A stretch of DNA of 64,000 nucleotides, taken from positions 22,968,363 to 23,032,362 of the forward strand of contig NC_052135.2 of assembly GCF_016086655.4 (NCBI RefSeq). Direction: 5' to 3'. Both the position numbers and the translations under genes were made by a program. This document shows positions 11,241 through 22,600 of the stretch, one piece after another. The notes under the pieces were generated by a model, which saw only the letters and a program-made list of their open reading frames with translations, had not been told where the DNA came from and ran no database searches. Source of the DNA: Lepeophtheirus salmonis (lineage: Eukaryota > Arthropoda > Copepoda > Siphonostomatoida > Caligidae). The stretch's first letter is position 1. Each line of letters starts with the position of its first letter.

Positions 11241-13889
11241 GATTGTATTTAGAATAAAAAGTAGTAATCATATAATGAGCCTCAAAAAAACCTTTAAGTC
11301 GAAAAATATGTACAATGCAATGTATGATTGTACATCATTACTCATAATGGCAAGGAAGAGATTTTTGCAAGAAATATTAAACGAGGCCGTTTCATATTGT
11401 CCCAGTTCCTTATTAGTCCATTTTATTTTTGACATTTTTTAAATAATATTATCATTGTATTTTTCCTATTATTTTTTTCTTCCTTTTTGTTCTTTTCTCT
11501 CCCCCCCAAAAAAAAAAAAAAAAAACCACCGTAATGTGAGTGTTGTGAAGTATCATGCTATGTACGTATTTATCAGTCACCAGTCTCCGTTAATTCATAA
11601 TAGTAAATGAATAAACCCTGCCCAAGTAATAATAATAAAAAATAAAAATAAGGCGCGTTGACTACCTACTTCCTTAACATTGAGGACGCATATCTTTGAC
11701 GCCATACGCAAATTGTTGCTATTGTTGTTGCCCAAAAAGATTTTTTTAAACCCCTAATAATTGAGGTTTGTACGACAGGGAGCTCTCATTTTTAAGTGTT
11801 TAAAATTAAGAGATACGTACAAAGTGCTATATATTATGTATAAATAAATAGATTTATTAATTGACATGACGCTTATCTCATATTTCAATAGCAAATATTA
11901 TCTTACTAATAAGAAGGTAATAGCATAAGCACTGAGTGTTGATTAATCATATTAAGGAGTATTTGCTTAGATTTCAATTTTGTCTTCTTCTTCTTCATAT
12001 TCTTCTCCTAGCCAGGAGGTCATCATTTTACCCCCTTTCCTTAAAATATGTAATTCAATACAATTTCCGGTAATTTTTAAATAATACATACTAAACTAAT
12101 AATATTATAAGATTATTTTGCATGCAATAAAGTAATGTAGTAGCTAGTTAGCTCTAAGTATACCTATAAATGATGGCCTGTGACACTGGTTTCCAATCTC
12201 ATAGCCATAGTCGGATTTTGAAATTTATACTGTGGGGACAAACTGTTTGTATTTACATATTAAATGTATAAATAAAAGCATTATCATAAAATTTAGAGGT
12301 CAGGGGCCCTTCCTGCAAACCCTGCCTATGTTCGGAGCCATTGTGTTCCACGTGAGATTACGTAAATGATATATAAAACATTTGGTTGAGAATATTTTAT
12401 ATAGAGTATGTATGATGCCTATAAGGGTCCACAGTGATGAAAAGGTTAAGAATAACTGGCATATGGCCATTCACGACTAGCTCCTTTCAACAAAAAAAGA
12501 TGCATAATATTTTTATTTCAGCTGTTTTCATTAATTTTGATCAGTTGACTCTTGTATGTATGATTGTAAGCACCTCATTTTACTTATTATGAACTCTAAA
12601 AAGGTCTTGCATAAGATTTGGATTTAATTTATTAATTATATCAATCAAGAGCCTTCGTTTAAACTCAGTCATTGATAAGATTATCAATTCAATGTGAATA
12701 ATAATTGAAAACGATTATTTAAATAATAATTAAAAGTTGGCAACAAGAAAAATACAGAAGACTAGCTACCATATGTTTAATAGAAATCATTTCCCTTTCC
12801 ACAATTGAGGTTGAGAGTAAATAAAAAATAGCTAGTCGTGATTTATAATATCTATTGTATTTAACTAGTAGTAGACAATAATAAACTTTCTGACCAATAA
12901 AAAGTTTCTCTTTTACAAACTGATGATCCATGACTCAGCCAACTCAGCCAACCGCCTACATCCACAATCAAGAAGTCACGTGACTCATTTGAATCCGTTA
13001 AAATCTTTCAATATAATATTATGTATTATAATAATGAAACATATGGTGACCATTTTCATTTCATTTTTATTGTTATTTTATTTCTTGTTAAGCCCACGTA
13101 TTATTTTGCTATGTTTATCATCAATGTGTGTTGTTCTATGTCGAGAAATGACATCTAGGGCAACCCAAAAAGAGGACAGGAATGGGAGAGCACTATCTCT
13201 ACGTAATAATAGTACACTACATTACTCGAGGGTCATTTAATATTTTAAAAACTTGTAAAAATTATAGTCAATAGATATAAGACATATGTTTTTAAATTTC
13301 CCCGCTCAATATTAAGTATGTAGGTACATGATCCTACGCTACATTTCTAGGCAGTTGTTTGAGCAACCACTATCAAAACTCAATTCTATTTTTTCCCGTG
13401 AGAACATAATATAAACATACATATATATTTACATTTAAGTAGTTAGTTATGTATTGCTTAAAGTTCTAATTTACTTACTGTTGTTTTTATTCTTATTATT
13501 ATTTAACATTAGATCTACCCACTGAAAGAAGAGTCCAAAAAAAAAAATTGATAAATACTTTAGAAGTCCTACAAAACTAGTTCTTATAGTAATTATACAT
13601 TTATATTATTAAGTATATTATAATATTAAATACATAATGTATATATTGTCATTAATAATAGGCTGAAATATTTAACAATAAATAATATTATTTTGTATTG
13701 TGTATATAAAATTCTCACTCAATTAGAATTCCCATTGTGAGGAAAGAAAGGAAGGATGATACTAATGTACTTGTAGTTGGAAAAGTTAGTTAGTATTCCA
13801 ATGTACATAGTCATACATCTGGACAGAAGTAGAGGAGGGGCTGTAGGCGGGAAAATTGTGAGGGGGGTGATGGCTAGCCCTTTGATACA
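11241..13889. other. Gene-poor AT-rich spacer
   Basis: No exon with coding-like composition, splice sites or recognisable motif was found on either strand. The stretch contains a C7A18 homopolymer run at about 11,501-11,525 and scattered TACGTA/TATGTA repeats. The block at about 12,290-12,350 is GC-richer (GAGGTCAGGGGCCC) and looks like transposon-derived sequence that I cannot classify. Confidence 0.5.
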
Positions 13890-14345
13890 CATATCGTTAT
13901 CTCAACATACGAGTTTAATTCGTTCCTGAAGCGAGCTGTAAGTATATACAAAAAAAAAAAAAAATGAAATGAAGTGCGTTTTCGCCAACTCTCGACCAAC
14001 TTATATCTCAATAAAAACTCGCAGAAGTCGTGAAAAGTTCATATACTGCATGTCCAAGTCGAGTTTCATGTATTTAAAGACAAGTCCAAGTCAAATCCTT
14101 GAACATTTTCATCGAGTCCAGTTCAAGTATTCAGATAATATATAAAGATATTTTAAAGATTGTCGAGTCTTAGCATTAGAGTCCTAGTATTTGACAGTTT
14201 GATGAATCCGAGTTCCAAGTCATTAAAATATGGACTCAAGTCCAAGTCTTAAGCTCTGAAAACTTGTAGGATGACAATGCAAATTTTTACTCGGAATCCA
14301 ACGTGTATCTCAGAATGATCGTATGTTGGGACACTCAACTCTCAA
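13890..14345. repeat. Decayed element with 'ATCTCAACATACGAG'-type ends enclosing a GTCCAAGTC repeat
   Basis: The left part reads TATCTCAACATACGAGTTT and the right part GTATCTCAGAATGATCGTAT, both resembling the arms of the small TIR element at 16,437-16,768. The middle (about 14,040-14,260) is an irregular array of GTCCAAGTC/GAGTCC words. It looks like a degenerate DNA element, possibly with another repeat inserted. Confidence 0.4.
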
Positions 14346-14399
14346 GACATGCCCTTATTATAAAATAATATTTTTAAGAGATACACTAATAGTCTTATA

Positions 14400-14832
14400 T
14401 GTTGTATCGTACGCGGAGGATTGCCCATCCGGAATATTGTCACCAGAAACTACCCCTCCTGAAAAATTGACATCTGTAGAAATTTGCCCGCAATTATACA
14501 TAATATATTTATAGTTATTCATCTACCAATTTGTCTCATATACAGATGAGTCTGCCCCATCTAAGAATCCGTTGATACCTTTCCCATTTACAAATAGACG
14601 ACATTAGGAATATTCCTTTGATTAACCAAATTGTACCCCAGACACAGATAATTTTTGTAGAATAACCCTAGAACATCGAGAGAGTTTAAAAATTAGCAGG
14701 GCGACACTTCAAAGAATCCCTTATAGACTCGTCTATGCTCCAGATCAACGGGTTGTGTAGTATACAGTTGGGGCCTCGAGGCAGATTAAAAAGCACTACT
14801 GCTACAAGAGCCCTAAAGTACCCTTCCTAAAT
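14400..14832 (+). pseudogene. Possible decayed cysteine-containing gene fragment, unrecognised
   Basis: Two stretches have less AT-biased, protein-like composition. One reads AEDCPSGILSPETTPPEKLT (from about 14,415). The other, after a CATATACAG acceptor-like site at 14,545, contains NCTPDTDNFCRITLEHRES and a downstream CYKSPKVPF. The second part carries three in-frame stops. The spaced cysteines suggest a small secreted protein, but no family was recognised. It could equally be chance open sequence in a repeat. Confidence 0.25.
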
Positions 14833-16436
14833 TAACTTTTTTTACAATGGCAGCTTCTACGGTTTTTCTGCAGATGGGAAAATTATCTATGTGTTCTTAG
14901 ATGGATACGTCCCATCTGTAAGTGGGACAGATCTTTCTTGAACTATTTTGTGGAACTTATGGTATGTAAGTCCAGAATTATTGTTCTTCCATGTCATTGT
15001 GCTTCAGATAATAATATAAAAATATGTTCTCTAGTAAAATAATAATAATAAAAAAGAGCCTAATGGGCACTTGAAGAATGTCGTAGAGGGTCCTACCAAC
15101 GAAATAGTACACACATACATACTATAGCAATAATAAACAACAACAATAATATAATAATGGGAGAGCCTTCTGCAAGGTCAACCCCTTGAACAAGAAAAAT
15201 AAATACCTATATATATAGGTATAATTCGAGGAATGAGGCAGTCTACTATAGTAAGAGTAGATACCTATTATTACCTCAAAATAGGGGTCATGCCCTGTGC
15301 AAATTTAAATAAAGAGACTTCCTCCTCAAAATAAATATGTATTAATGATGCTTCGAACTATGAAGGGGATTCTGGATGATAATTTGAACAAAATTAGAAA
15401 GAGGAGAAAATCCAACTTTATTTTTTTACTTCACATTATATACATACAGTCCAATAGTTCATAGATACATATGTTTGTTTGTGTCAATTATAGGCTTTGT
15501 ATTCTAATTACCGGAATGACTTAAGGTACTCAATAATTTTAAACATAGTTTAGAACCTTGTTTTGGATTTAAGTGACTTATATTGGCCCTGTATGGCCCT
15601 TCAAATAAATAAAATCTGTCAATTTCTCATTCTTGGGTTGTCACGATCCATTTTTGCTACCTTAATTGCAATTTGGAGGTCATCCTAAGGGTTGATAAGA
15701 ATAACTCATTGATGATAATTGATGATCATTCGTATAAGAATACAAATGTAATTCCCTCTCAATTGGGAGAAACATCATCATTCTAGCTTACTTTCGTGTT
15801 GACGGGCCAAATGTCTCTTTAATACCAAAATAGGTACTACTAGGGCATCCCTTTGGTGGGACTCTTTATATATATAATAATAATATGTAATCCTCGAAGT
15901 GCTTAATGAGACGACTCTCTCTCTCTCTCTCTCTCTCTCCCTCTTTCGCTCTAAAGACAACATTTATAAGTAACAAAAAAACAAGTTACTCCTCTAAAGT
16001 ATTAAATGTGTTACTGCTTGTGTGTGTGTATGTAAGCCGTGTGGAATCATGATGTTGATGAGGATGAAGAATGCAAGTTACTTTTATTCAAGGCCATCAG
16101 CCCCAAAAAATGTGCACGCCGGACCTACTCAAAAATAAATAAAAAATATAAATGAAGAAGCGAAGAAGCGAAGAAGAAGAAGGAATTTACTTCTCACACA
16201 GAATTTTTTTTTCACACTCATGTCCCATATATTAATACTATTATAATATATTATGTACTAGTATCTACATACTTTGGGTACCCATATCTATGTACATAGT
16301 ACATATTATTATGATCACTTTGTATTCTACATACGATGGGATTGCTTGCGCCATAATGACTTTAAACTTGGGATGTCCTTAGTAGATACACTTTGGTTAT
16401 TTGAGAGAATCGACACTGTTTTTATTTATTATTATA
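14833..16436. other. AT-rich spacer with simple repeats
   Basis: No coding evidence. The stretch contains TATATATAGGTA runs, a CT microsatellite at 15,914-15,938, and GAAGAAGCGAAGAAG near 16,155-16,180. Confidence 0.5.
15914..15938 (+). repeat. CT dinucleotide microsatellite
   Basis: Twelve or more uninterrupted CT units followed by CCCTCTTTCGCTC. A shorter CT tract occurs near 16,835-16,858 and a GA tract near 17,866-17,884. Confidence 0.9.
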
Positions 16437-16768
16437 CAGTAATACCTTCAGATACAAGTACCCTAAAATAAAAGTTTTTTAAGATACGAGGTGCATTCTA
16501 GGAGAAGTTAAGCCCTACGAGCTTTAATTGAGATACTAGCGGAAGCAGAGTTGGTAAGTTGAGGCTAGAGCCATTTCAAGCGCCATTTTCGAAAAAGAAA
16601 TTCGAGGACTCTAATTAGACTCGATGCAAATAATGAAGGACTTGTACTTGTGAGCAAAGACTTAAAACTCAACTTGGAATTGCAGTGTGTATTTCTTATG
16701 AGATATATTACTTTGAATAACGAGCTTGATTCAAGAAAGAATCAAACTCGTATGTCAAGGTATTACTG
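16437..16768. mobile_element. Small non-autonomous Tc1/mariner-like element (MITE)
   Basis: The left end CAGTAATACCTTCAGATAC and the reverse complement of the right end CAGTAATACCTTGACATAC agree at 20 of the first 23 positions. The left end is preceded by TA; the right flank is TG, consistent with a mutated TA target duplication. The interior (332 bp total) holds a second inverted pair, GAGCTTGATTC/GAATCAAACTC, and no coding region. It was probably mobilised by a transposase encoded elsewhere. Confidence 0.65.
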
Positions 16769-17194
16769 TGTCTGTATATACATATACTATGTTATTCTCT
16801 AGATAGATTCCTTGTAATTGTATGTAGTTTTACGTCTCTCTCTCTTTCTCTCTCTCTCCGTTTGACTTGATTATTATATTGTAGGTATATTGTACTCGTA
16901 ACATCAAAGAGGAGATTGATGAAGAAGATCATATACGTACAACTGAGTGATAGATAGCCCATCATACGTAGTTACTTCCTTTTTTTAAATAAATATGTAT
17001 AGACAGTAGTATGTACCTAAGTACATAGGTAGGTATAACATACTTCTGTTCATACGTAATAAAGATTAGATTTCATTAATATCACCATCATCATCTTTAT
17101 TATTTGAAATCTGAGATTCAACAACTCCTTTTTTCGTCTTTTCTTCAATTTTTTTATTATAAATATGTCAACACAAAAGCAAGCTAGAATGATT

Positions 17195-17590
17195 CTTCTC
17201 AAAATTGAGTGAGGATTGATTACATTTGTATTATTTTACGAATTATCGTCAATTTCGATCAACAAATTATTCTTATATTTCCTTAGGATAACCCTCAAAT
17301 TGGAGTTACATACGCCAAATTTACCATCACAATAAAAGAATGATAAATTGACAGATTTCATATGGAAGACCATTTCAGGTTCAATATAAGTCTCTTATAT
17401 CAAATAAAGGTAATAGGATATACCTAAAATTCTTGGGTTTCTAACTCCACCCACAAATTTTGAAAAATAAGTCTATAATTGACTCAAAAATGTCAATGAA
17501 ATTTTGGGCTCTATGAAGTATGGGATTTTCTCCTTTTCTTCATTTTTGTTCAAGATTGTTTTTGTGTTGGGTCACCCCATATGTTAATAG
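17195..17590 (+). repeat. Dispersed repeat family 2, copy 1
   Basis: This roughly 400-bp stretch is collinear with 42,425-42,830. Both share in order an AATTATC.TCAATTTC block, CAATAAAAGA near a TGA.AAATTGA, a block ending TCATA.ATCAAA, CCCACAAATTT, TATAATTGACTCAAA and a TTTTTGTTC...TTTTTATGTTG-like end. A third fragment is near 22,390-22,475. There is no coding capacity. Confidence 0.6.
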
Positions 17591-17616
17591 AAAATGGTGT
17601 TGTTGTTATTATTGAG

Positions 17617-17653
17617 GATGTTCTTCTTCTTACCACTCCAGAAGAAGAACATC
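17617..17653. repeat. Perfect 14-bp inverted repeat (hairpin)
   Basis: GATGTTCTTCTTCT (17,617-17,630) and AGAAGAAGAACATC (17,640-17,653) are exact reverse complements separated by nine bases. The function is unknown. It lies at the edge of the family-2 repeat copy. Confidence 0.8.
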
Positions 17654-18892
17654 AAAACATACTCTCTATAATCATATAAATCTATAAGTTATAACCCAGT
17701 ACTGAGTGACATGGGAAGAGACAAGCAACCCCATAAAAAATAACGTTGATGATTGGATCAATTGCATGATGGATACGACGTATCTTGTCAATGATGGAAA
17801 TGTGAATCTTTAACCCCGTCTCCTTTTTTGTCTTTCTTATAGACACATTCCATTACACGATGAAAAGAGAGAGAGAGAGAGAGATAGGAAAATAATTCTG
17901 TTGGAAATAAAGAAGGATTAGTCATAAAAGATATACTGGTACTGCAATGACTAATACTACATTAATAACTAATTTACTACATTAGAATGAGACATATAAT
18001 AGGTATTGAGGAACAGAGGAGTAGCTGCTAAGTAGGCACTCAACAACAAACCCTCTACTGCATATCAAAACATTATATTTACTTAATAAAAATGAAAATA
18101 TTTAATGCAAAAAATCCTGAATAGAATATTTATAAGAAGAAAACAAGGAACGTTTCATAAAGTTTCCAGGATCGTCTAGTGTCTACCACAAAGGTACTCT
18201 CTCATGAAAGTCTTAGGGCGGAGTATTCAGAGGATTATGAGAAAATGGTCTCCAAAGCTTGTATAATAGGTAATCTAATTGTAATCATTCTGAATCTTGT
18301 TTAGAAATTAAACAATTTTTCATACAATTCGTTATCAGCAGCGTTCAAGAAGGACGATGAAGCAAATCTTCCAATTGTAATTCTTTTCCTGATAAATTTT
18401 AATACTTTATTTGAAATTTCAACAATTCTAGAAATAGAGAATATTTTAGACAATATATACTTTTTTATAAACAGTTTGAAAATAAATTTCATTTTGAAAT
18501 TTATTTTGATTTATAAACAAGAACCAGATATGTACTCCCCTTTTCTTTTCCTTTTTAATATAACGCACTGAGATTTCTACACAGTTTTTTTTTAAATATT
18601 TTTTTTTTTAAATGTTACACCATAAGCATTAACAACACACACTCTTTGCTAAATTGTTATATCATAAAAAATGACTCGGCGATAAGCATCCAGACAAACC
18701 ATGCTGCATTAATATAGATCAATGATTTATATTTCAAAACTTTTTAAATGGAGAAGCTTTTTGACACGCCACATGCAGCCCACGAGTCATGCATTTTCCG
18801 ATCACTACTTAAATATACTGTTATACAGTATTAGCTGTAGAGTAGATATTTTTCTGCCATGTTTTTTTTCCTCTAAAGACCACACGGTGTTA
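17654..18892. other. AT-rich spacer
   Basis: No gene found. Contains the GA tract at about 17,866-17,884, poly-T runs near 18,580-18,610, and a block near 18,765-18,800 that resembles the reverse complement of the sequence at 45-85. Confidence 0.5.
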
Positions 18893-19270
18893 CTAGTGTA
18901 GGGTTTCAGTTTTAAAATCCTAGACCGGTCTGAGACCATTATGTTTTTACTGTACCGAGCTAATTCGGTCCTTTACAAAGGTTTGGTCTGAACCAATTCT
19001 AAAGTTGAATAATTGATGACCTCATGTTTAAATATGAGTCACACTAATGTTATATGGAGTTAAATGTGCTTGTACAACACATAAATCGGGATGGGAGATA
19101 AATTGGTTTTGTAGATTGAGACCAAAAAAATTGGTTTACGATTTGAAATCGATTAAATTTCAATCTACGGTCTGGAACAAAAAAAAAAAAAATGGTCCAA
19201 ATCGTTCTATAAACAATCACTTAAGACCGAATCCAGAAAAATAAATTGGTCTTGGACCAAGTCTTAACAA
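18893..19270 (+). repeat. Dispersed ACCGA/CGGTC-rich repeat, copy B
   Basis: Collinear with copy A at 229-640. Shared pieces include ACTAGTGT.GGGTTTC, the GGTCTGA/GAGACC words, a CGGGATGGGAGA-like block, TTTCAATCT.CGGTCTGG, and a GGTCTTGGACC.AGTCT terminus. It is diverged and non-coding. Confidence 0.6.
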
Positions 19271-19419
19271 TACTTTACTGACATAAAAATATACATTCTA
19301 TTTTATTGTCTGTTGTAGATTTTTCTACTAGATACTTCTACACTCATCAGTGTTCCGAAACGTTGATTGTTTAAACTTGAAATATCTCTTGTTATGCTTT
19401 CTTATCATAGAATTAAGAA

Positions 19420-19500
19420 TAGTCCCACAGTTGGGAAGAATTGGCTAGCACAAACTGATTGTGGGCCTTCTCTATGTTTCTTATTTCGCTCTTCCTTTCT
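19420..19500 (+). repeat. Repeat fragment paired with 20,650-20,720
   Basis: CACAGTTGGGAAGAATTGGCTAG followed by ACTGATTGTGGGCCTT and a GTTTCTTATTT tail. A diverged copy downstream reads CAGCTGGAAAGAATTAGCTC, then ACTGATTTTGTGCC and AGGTTTCTTTT. Confidence 0.45.
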
Positions 19501-19573
19501 TTTCACCCATAGACAACTTTCTCCATTCTCTCTTCCCTTCCCCTCTTTGATCAACTCTAAGATATAAACAATT

Positions 19574-19634
19574 GGCGAAAAAAAGACCACTACCTATTAA
19601 TAATATGAATAGGTAGTGGACTTTTTTTTGTCGG
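19574..19634. repeat. Long imperfect hairpin
   Basis: The core arms CCACTACCTATT (19,587-19,598) and AATAGGTAGTGG (19,608-19,619) are perfect over 12 bp with a nine-base loop. Pairing continues outward through A-rich/T-rich flanks (GGCGAAAAAAAGA against CTTTTTTTTGTCGG) to about 25 bp per side with a few mismatches. It could be a tiny palindromic element remnant or a hairpin RNA precursor. Confidence 0.6.
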
Positions 19635-22600
19635 CTAGGAGTGTTCTTGAATATGACTCCATAACTAATTACATGAATTTACCCTTTTAATTGAATGAAC
19701 AAGGTAAACTCTGCGAAGGAAGAAAAAGTTGCTGCTGAAGGGGATTTTTTTTTAAACACTACACTGATCGAATTCCCTGGCTCATCAGTGCGTTCAGGGA
19801 TGGTGGCAACAGGTGTTAACAAAAATGAGTTCCTTCTTTTCATTGAATGCATCATCCTCCGTACTGAAATCCTTTTGGTCGTTATTAAAATCTATCTATG
19901 TTAGCAAGAATGAATAGGTCCTTTCTTTTAAAAAATATAAATTAATTATAATTGGAAGCAGGTGTCCAGAGTGAATATGAAGTTACTATTAGTTACAAAC
20001 TACACATTATTATTATTACTACTACACATCCATACATAAGTAATATATAGGTATAAGTACACATTAAAAAAAAAAAATAAACAAGAGAGGCGTCCGTGTT
20101 ATAATAATTATAAACTCAGGCTTTTAGATTGTGATGAAGCTCTTGAAGCATAACCTTAATGAATGCATACTTATTATGGTTGGAGACTAGCTAATGCTAT
20201 CTATTAGCTATCTATGTATGTTAGTATAACAGCGTTAGAACATTTTCACCAATCAGGGAAGAAGGATCTTAAAATACAGAAGTGGTGGTCTTCCTTTTCA
20301 CCACACAACTGACACTGATACACGGTCCAAGACATAATTTGTTTTTCTATTTGGTCTTATGGATTTTCTTTAAGACCAATTTGAAGCGATATTGCGGATC
20401 CAGATCGTGTAATGAGAACATAGACATATATTTAATAGTTTTCAAATTGCAGATTTTTTCACTCTCAATCGATATCCTCGCTTCACGGAGTTACCTCACA
20501 CACAAAAAAATGTACATTTTATTTTTTTGTCAGCTGTTGATGTTTTTTGCTTCTTTTCCCCTAATCAGTGATGTAAAGGTTGATTGGTTAAATTATAATT
20601 AGCTCTTATTCAGCTGTGAATAGTTCTCAACAACTATTAAATAAGAATTTAACAGCTGGAAAGAATTAGCTCAGAATTGGCTAACTACCTACTGATTTTG
20701 TGCCTTTTTTAGGTTTCTTTTGTATGAAAGGTTGCATGATACAATGAAGGTAACAAGATGCCATATTCTGATTTATAAATATGATTTATGCATCACATTT
20801 AACTTTATATGCTGAATGTTAGTATTTAGGCAATTCTTCAAAATTTTGGAACTGTTACTGAATAATTGTTGGGATTTGTTCACAGCCTGAAAGGCGCTGA
20901 CTATAATTTAACCAATTAACGTTCAGAGCACTGATTATAGGGAAAGAAGTTGACATTAAAAAAATCTGTATATTTTTGTCTTAGAAAGGTAACACCGTGA
21001 TCTGTACACATATATATCATGTGTATTCACACAATAACTGTTCTAAAAACTTTGCATATTATAATCAATAAGCCACAACAATTATCCCTATCAAAATGAA
21101 AAGGTTTTCTAATTAAAGTGTATCTTGTTTGTAGGAGTAAAAATGCTTTGATAAATTAAATTATGGAAGTCCAAACAAGAAACATTTTAAATCACAGAAC
21201 CTATAATAATTTGACAGGTAGAGTTGTTGAGGTTTGAAGATTATAATATGCAAAGTTCTTAGAATTAAATTGCGTATACACGCATGATAGATGTGGTCAT
21301 CCACTTTAACGGTCTCTGACCGGTCTAGGTTTTTCAGACCGAACCCTACCACTACATAATATCAATATTTGTTGGTCTAGGCTGCATGTTAATGCTCTAA
21401 TAAAATCATCTTGCTGTTTAAGACCCCTGATGTGCAAATTACACATTTCACCTTCCTCTATACAACCAGTTGGTTTGTTCGTTCCTTCTCCACCTACACT
21501 TCTTTCTCCTTTTCTAATTGATAATTTCCTCTCATTAAAAATACATTATTGTTAAATGTACTATTTTCGACATATACACACGCACACACACACACTGACA
21601 CACACTTACCAAAATATCTAACAGAGATATTTCATTTTGTTAATGTTATAGATGGGATATTTTTATGTGCCTATATGAAGTCTTTTTAAGTGCACAGGCA
21701 GCCTACGCAAAAATGACTTAGATTACTTATTCATAGGATTTTTATTATTAAGTACTTCTTCGCTGTGTATGTATATTGTACATGTGTGAGCTGAGTGGTG
21801 GTTAAAAGACAATGTCATTTTATTAAAATTCAACTCACTCACAAGTGAGGATAAATTAGAGATATTGTAACGCTTAGTACAAAGAGGAAAGTTGCAATAA
21901 GTACTCCAATTTTCCTCTCATTGTTTATTATATAATATGTAACTAGCGGTAGGACCCGGAATTCCTCGGAGCTCTTGGCTCCTAGGAATGTACTCCCAAA
22001 GATATTAAAATTTCTCTGTTTTTCATGAAGACACTCACACGTAGTTACTCAATGGGTAATAGGTAGAGGCGCTCTCCTCAAAAAGGAACTAATAACGATA
22101 AAAGCATGAAAACTGCAAAAAGACATTGCTTAGGCTGCCAACAACAACAAAACTTGGACGCTAAAAAATCCTAAGGATTTATAGCCAATATCTTAAAGAA
22201 ATGTTGGCCCAAAAATGATTGATTTTTTTTCATAATAATAATTTGCATTGTTTAATACAATGCAAATGTTAATTTTATAGCACTAGCTATTTTGATGTTG
22301 AAGAAAAGAGTATTTTCTTTTTCCTACATGAGCTTTAGCTACACACGCTCGTTCTTACAAATGAGTTCTCAACTCTGTATACAAAGTATATGAAGAGGTA
22401 AAAAAATTAATTGGATTTTCTCTATTTCTTGATTTTTGTCTAAGATTGTATTTATGTTGACGCACAACAGATAATATATGGACATATGTACATCTGCAAA
22501 CATTGATATACTACTATTTGCTCCGAGGCTTTTTGATTTTATTATTAACGAGATTTGCTTCTCTTTTTTTTTTAGGGGTGTTGCTTTTAATTTATTTTTG

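Noticed and set aside
19695..19904. 69-codon plus-strand open frame (MNKVNSAKEEK...)
   Set aside because: The start looks protein-like but it degrades to hydrophobic AT-rich sequence; no splice partners or family match.
20282..20602. 106-codon plus-strand open frame in the gene-free region
   Set aside because: Hydrophobic, AT-driven composition with no motif, no plausible splice sites and no neighbouring exons; consistent with chance.
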